A stretch of 63,969 bases of DNA from an uncultured Prevotellaceae bacterium (GTDB lineage: Bacteria > Bacteroidota > Bacteroidia > Bacteroidales > Bacteroidaceae): contig CAMHUI010000011.1 of assembly GCA_946188345.1 (NCBI GenBank), positions 1 through 63,969 of the forward strand. Direction: 5' to 3'. Each line of letters begins with the position of its first letter. Within the stretch, counting starts at the first letter, position 1. The notes below the pieces were generated by a model, which had not been told where the DNA came from, made no database searches, and saw only the letters and a program-made list of their open reading frames with translations. Positions 61,814-63,969 of this stretch are shown piece after piece. Position numbers and translations under genes: made by a program.

Positions 61814-62221
61814 CTAAGAAAAAAGGGAACAGAGAAAGGTGAAACGATAAAAATATATAAAACAGGGATTTCGTGATTCCGCAAACGGCCCAAGATAAAT
61901 TAGCCCCCATTAGTTTTCAAGAATAAAAAGTCCGTGTTAGTCTGTATCATTGTTTAAGGAAAAATGTCTCCGTGACCGTCCGTGTAAAACAACAACGAAT
62001 GGCCAGAAGTCTTCTGAATAATCTTTACAAAAAACTCCGAAATCCGCGCTGAGAAGGCCCACTTTCTGAAATTATTTTCCCTCGGTCGCAAATAACGCAG
62101 CCATGAGCTATCACACACAACCCGTTGACAGTGAGATAGATAGCCTTTTCGTCTTTGATAACCACCGACAAACCGACCAACTTGTCCGACCTTTCGGACA
62201 GCGAAAGGCAGGCTTTCGTTC

Positions 62222-62333
62222 AGACTTTTGGTACAAAAGTCATGACGATTCCTAAGAAATCGTGGTGCGATTTCTAAGATATCATGCAACGATTTGGTAC
62301 AAAAGTCCTGACGATTTGTACCAAAAGTCTCAG
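62222..62333. repeat. 22-base-period palindrome array (array 5)
   Basis: Cores at 22-base spacing, centred near 62232, 62254, 62276, 62298 and 62320. GACTTTTGGTACAAAAGTC and GACGATTTGTACCAAAAGTC lie at the ends. It is the counterpart of array 4. Confidence 0.75.
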
Positions 62334-62621
62334 ACTTGTCTCGGAAATCGTCAAAAAACAGGTCCCGAAAGTCGAATTCTTTTTCTAGAACACCCGAAAA
62401 TCCTGACAGAAATTTTCGGTAAAAAATCCTGACAAACGCCTCCAAATATCCACAAAACTGTTTCTTAGAACACGAATGGCACGAATCGAACGAATGGCCA
62501 CCATAAGGCATACAAAAACGTTCAAAAATAAGCAGGTGTTTGTTATTTGCGGCCCGATGGGCCAGTGAGAACTTAGCCCAGGGCAAGGCCCTGGGTGTTA
62601 TATTCAACGCCCAAATATCGC

Positions 62622-62672
62622 CCCACAGGGGCAAAAGAGTTAGATTTCAATCTTTTGCCCCTGTGGGGCGCA
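62622..62672. repeat. Large perfect-stem hairpin inside the long element
   Basis: GCCCCACAGGGGCAAAAGA and its complement TCTTTTGCCCCTGTGGGGC enclose a short AT-rich loop. It is absent in this form from copy 1, so it may be a separate small palindromic insertion. Confidence 0.75.
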
Positions 62673-62790
62673 TCTTGCAATTTCCCTTTTTTTCCAGGGC
62701 GTTGCCATGGGCTGAGATCTTTCTGGCTCTTGACTTTCCTTTCGGCCGTCGACCTTTGGTTCAGGCCGTTTTTACCGAACAGCAATAAAA

Positions 62791-62830
62791 AAATGAGGAC
62801 TGCTACTCTCCTCGAGCGGCAGTCCTCGTT
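62791..62830 (-). terminator. Hairpin terminator downstream of the anti-sigma-like gene
   Basis: GAGGACTGC and GCAGTCCTC enclose a 15-base loop; on the minus strand the hairpin is followed by a T-run (ATTTTTTTATTG), as in Rho-independent terminators. It is ~120 bases beyond the gene's stop. Confidence 0.7.
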
Positions 62831-62945
62831 GACTAATGTTTCAAAATCGCTTTTTATGCTAGATTTTTGCGCCTACCGCTTCTCAGCTTCGGCCTTGATT
62901 GTTTTAATTAAACATGATTTTTTATAGAGAAAGCTTAGAAAATAA

Positions 62946-63449
62946 TCACTGTGGAAGTCTTCCCATCTTCAGCGTGTCAGTAGCCTGACTGACCAGCGGA
63001 GAGTCTGGCGACGCCTTGAGCGTGTCCACGTTCAGCGCCACCGAGCTGCCCTCCTGAGCCTGCTCGTATGCCGTCGGCGGGAAGTAGCCATTGTCGGCAA
63101 ACGGCATCTGCATGGCGTTGCCGAGCGTGAGGATGATGGCGATGACGGCAGCTGCGCGGAAGAACGGCATCAGCCGGCTGCTCATCTTGATGGTGCGGGC
63201 CTTCACCACAGGTTGCTCCTCACGCTCGATGCCGAGCCGAGCAAGCAGACGGTCCTCGAAAGCTTCGTCCAGCACATCCTCCTTAGCCGAACGCTGCTCG
63301 TAGGCGAAGAGCGGCTGATAGCGCTTCATCTCCTCAGGCAACTCAGCCTGGCTGAAGAACGTCTTCAGGATAGACTCCTCTTCGATAGTCGTCTCGGCCA
63401 GCCAGTAGCGCTCGAGCAGTTGTTCAATATATTGATAATTCATAGGCAT
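62946..63449 (-). CDS. Anti-sigma-like single-pass membrane protein
   Basis: 167 residues. The N-terminal helical part (I-E-Q-L-L-E-R-Y-W-L-A-E-T-T-I-E-E-E) is cytoplasmic, one membrane helix lies at ~96-115 (F-F-R-A-A-A-V-I-A-I-I-L-T-L), and a polar periplasmic tail follows. This layout is common in Bacteroidales directly after an ECF sigma gene, and the N-terminal part resembles an anti-sigma domain. No sigma gene lies upstream within the window. The Met at 63443 is another possible start. The sometimes-used name pyruvate ferredoxin oxidoreductase for such proteins is not supported by the sequence. Confidence 0.65.
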   Translation of the reverse strand: MPMNYQYIEQLLERYWLAETTIEEESILKTFFSQAELPEEMKRYQPLFAYEQRSAKEDVLDEAFEDRLLARLGIEREEQPVVKARTIKMSSRLMPFFRAAAVIAIILTLGNAMQMPFADNGYFPPTAYEQAQEGSSVALNVDTLKASPDSPLVSQATDTLKMGRLPQ

Positions 63450-63969
63450 TTCTTGTCCAACTAAAAAGAAGACGAATCACCCCCGCCAAAAGTTACACCC
63501 TCGGATGTTAAAATACCCTAAAACAACGTCTTTGTCCTGTAGCGCCAACCTATGAAGATTATGAATCTTGTATATTTCCAGCTTGGGAAAGTGTAAGAAG
63601 CATGAAAACACCTTAGATTAGGAAGGGTTTTAGGGCATATGGCGCATTGTATATAAAACAGAAGTTAAAAATCTACAGATTTTGTCTTTTATAAAAGAAA
63701 AAACCAAAAACCATTTTCTTAGAAAAATGTTATTTGCTGGCATTTCGTTCTTGTTATGATTGGAAACCAGTATGCAGGATGACCTTTATAATTAGCAAGA
63801 GCAGTATAAGTGGGCAAAGAAATCATTGAAAAATCGGAATAAGTTGGCATCTATATGGTGATAGAAATGGAATATGTTGGCAAAATTATTGCTAAAATTG
63901 TGGAATAAGTGGATTTTTTCTTTGCTGAATAAAGATTTTATTGTAATTTTGCAGCGAAATTTTAATGAC
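63450..63969. other. Intergenic region with a 33-base array and a rightward promoter
   Basis: The 520 bases at the right edge hold a leftward promoter candidate (minus-strand TAACTTTTG near 63491-63499), the 33-base-period array and, at about 63943-63951, TAATTTTGC, a -7 box for a gene beyond the window. No complete gene is seen. Confidence 0.6.
63803..63912 (+). repeat. 33-base-period direct repeat array
   Basis: Four motifs, AGTATAAGTGGGC (63803), GGAATAAGTTGGC (63836), GGAATATGTTGGC (63869) and GGAATAAGTGG (63902), are exactly 33 bases apart; the bases between are AT rich and not conserved. A weaker AGTATGCAGG at about 63769 may be another. The last unit ends about 30 bases before the -7 box. 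Confidence 0.8.

Larger units (their letters stand above)
62022..62777 (-). repeat. Long non-coding element, copy 2 of an inverted pair
   Basis: Reverse complement of 42313-42990 with mismatches and an added hairpin segment (about 62614-62700). The overall similarity was judged by reading; it is best in the array and in the parts next to it. Confidence 0.8.
61777..62945. other. Long non-coding gap
   Basis: This gap of ~1.17 kb holds the ATPase promoter (61805-61813), the long inverted element (62022-62777) with the 22-base array at 62222-62333, a large hairpin at 62622-62672, and a terminator-like hairpin at 62791-62826. 61820-62020 shows nothing clear. Open frames over it (such as one of 226 codons) are translated repeats: they resemble the other copy but no known protein. 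Confidence 0.7.

Noticed and set aside
61954..62634. A 226-codon open frame as a protein gene
   Set aside because: It lies over the long non-coding element; its partial match at 42300-42662 follows DNA identity. Composition and repeated C-T-K-S-L segments are translated repeats.
62573..62785. 70-codon frame with N-T-Q-G-L-A-L-G, a pattern seen in many Bacteroidetes annotations
   Set aside because: It is a translated palindromic repeat, not a conserved protein; the match follows the DNA hairpins.

Overview
The window looks like a chromosomal segment of a Prevotella-type bacterium (Bacteroidales, Prevotellaceae). Four things suggest this. Promoters are of the Bacteroidetes kind, with TAnnTTTG boxes and sometimes a TTTG about 19 bases upstream. 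Strong Shine-Dalgarno sequences are largely absent. Families typical of the group are present: DUF2851, WbqC, DUF3332, large-insert signal peptidase I, GH97, GH51 and TPR-membrane-HTH regulators. Several secreted proteins end in a short tail of the form Y-N-L-x-G-Q-R-V ... G-x-Y-I-x-N-G-K-K. By eye the base composition is moderately GC rich, with one AT-rich island at about 37.4-40.4 kb. No rRNA, tRNA, CRISPR array or intact insertion sequence was seen.

Layout. 0-6.2 kb: cell-envelope genes (a CDP-glycerol-type transferase, an LpxL-like acyltransferase, an LtaS-like membrane phosphotransferase, an MsbA-like ABC exporter). 6.4-7.4 kb: xerD. 7.4-14.5 kb: a rightward run of aroQ, an O-methyltransferase, a GH18-like secreted protein with a beta/gamma-crystallin-like domain, rbfA, a LolC/E-type permease, a Fur-family regulator and a secreted glutaminase-like protein. 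14.6-19.7 kb: a leftward operon DUF2851 - thioesterase - dprA - dusB - esterase. 20.2-30.9 kb: a rightward cluster of secreted proteins (a double LamG-like protein, a 72-residue peptide, a 1128-residue protein with a duplicated beta-helix, a lipoprotein FAD oxidoreductase, a GH51 arabinofuranosidase) followed by a TPR-membrane-HTH regulator. 31.2-35.6 kb: dapB - WG-repeat protein - lepB - wbqC.

35.9-42.2 kb: a CotH-like secreted protein, an AT-rich pair (a tailspike-like beta-helix protein and a small secreted protein) and a second TPR-membrane-HTH regulator. 43-48.3 kb: a GT2 glycosyltransferase, a LOG-family hydrolase whose 3' end overlaps that of a dicarboxylate/amino-acid symporter, a PfkB sugar kinase and an M16 peptidase. 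48.4-53.1 kb: GH97, topB and a DUF3332 lipoprotein. 53.2-55.6 kb: GNAT, sirtuin and a glutathione peroxidase/flavin reductase fusion. 55.7-61.8 kb: a tightly coupled leftward operon Ca2+-type ATPase - ribF - CPBP protease - DEAD-box helicase. 62.9-63.4 kb: an anti-sigma-like membrane protein.

The most unusual content is non-coding. (1) Five intergenic arrays of short palindromes have the same 22-base period although their sequences differ. (2) A roughly 130-base element at both ends of a 35.7-kb interval, in inverted orientation, keeps a hairpin stem while its loop changes. (3) A roughly 700-base non-coding element occurs as an inverted pair at 42.3 and 62.0 kb, and each copy carries one of the 22-base arrays. 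(4) A four-unit, 33-base-period array lies just upstream of a promoter at the right edge. All periods and alignments were counted by hand; no database search was possible.
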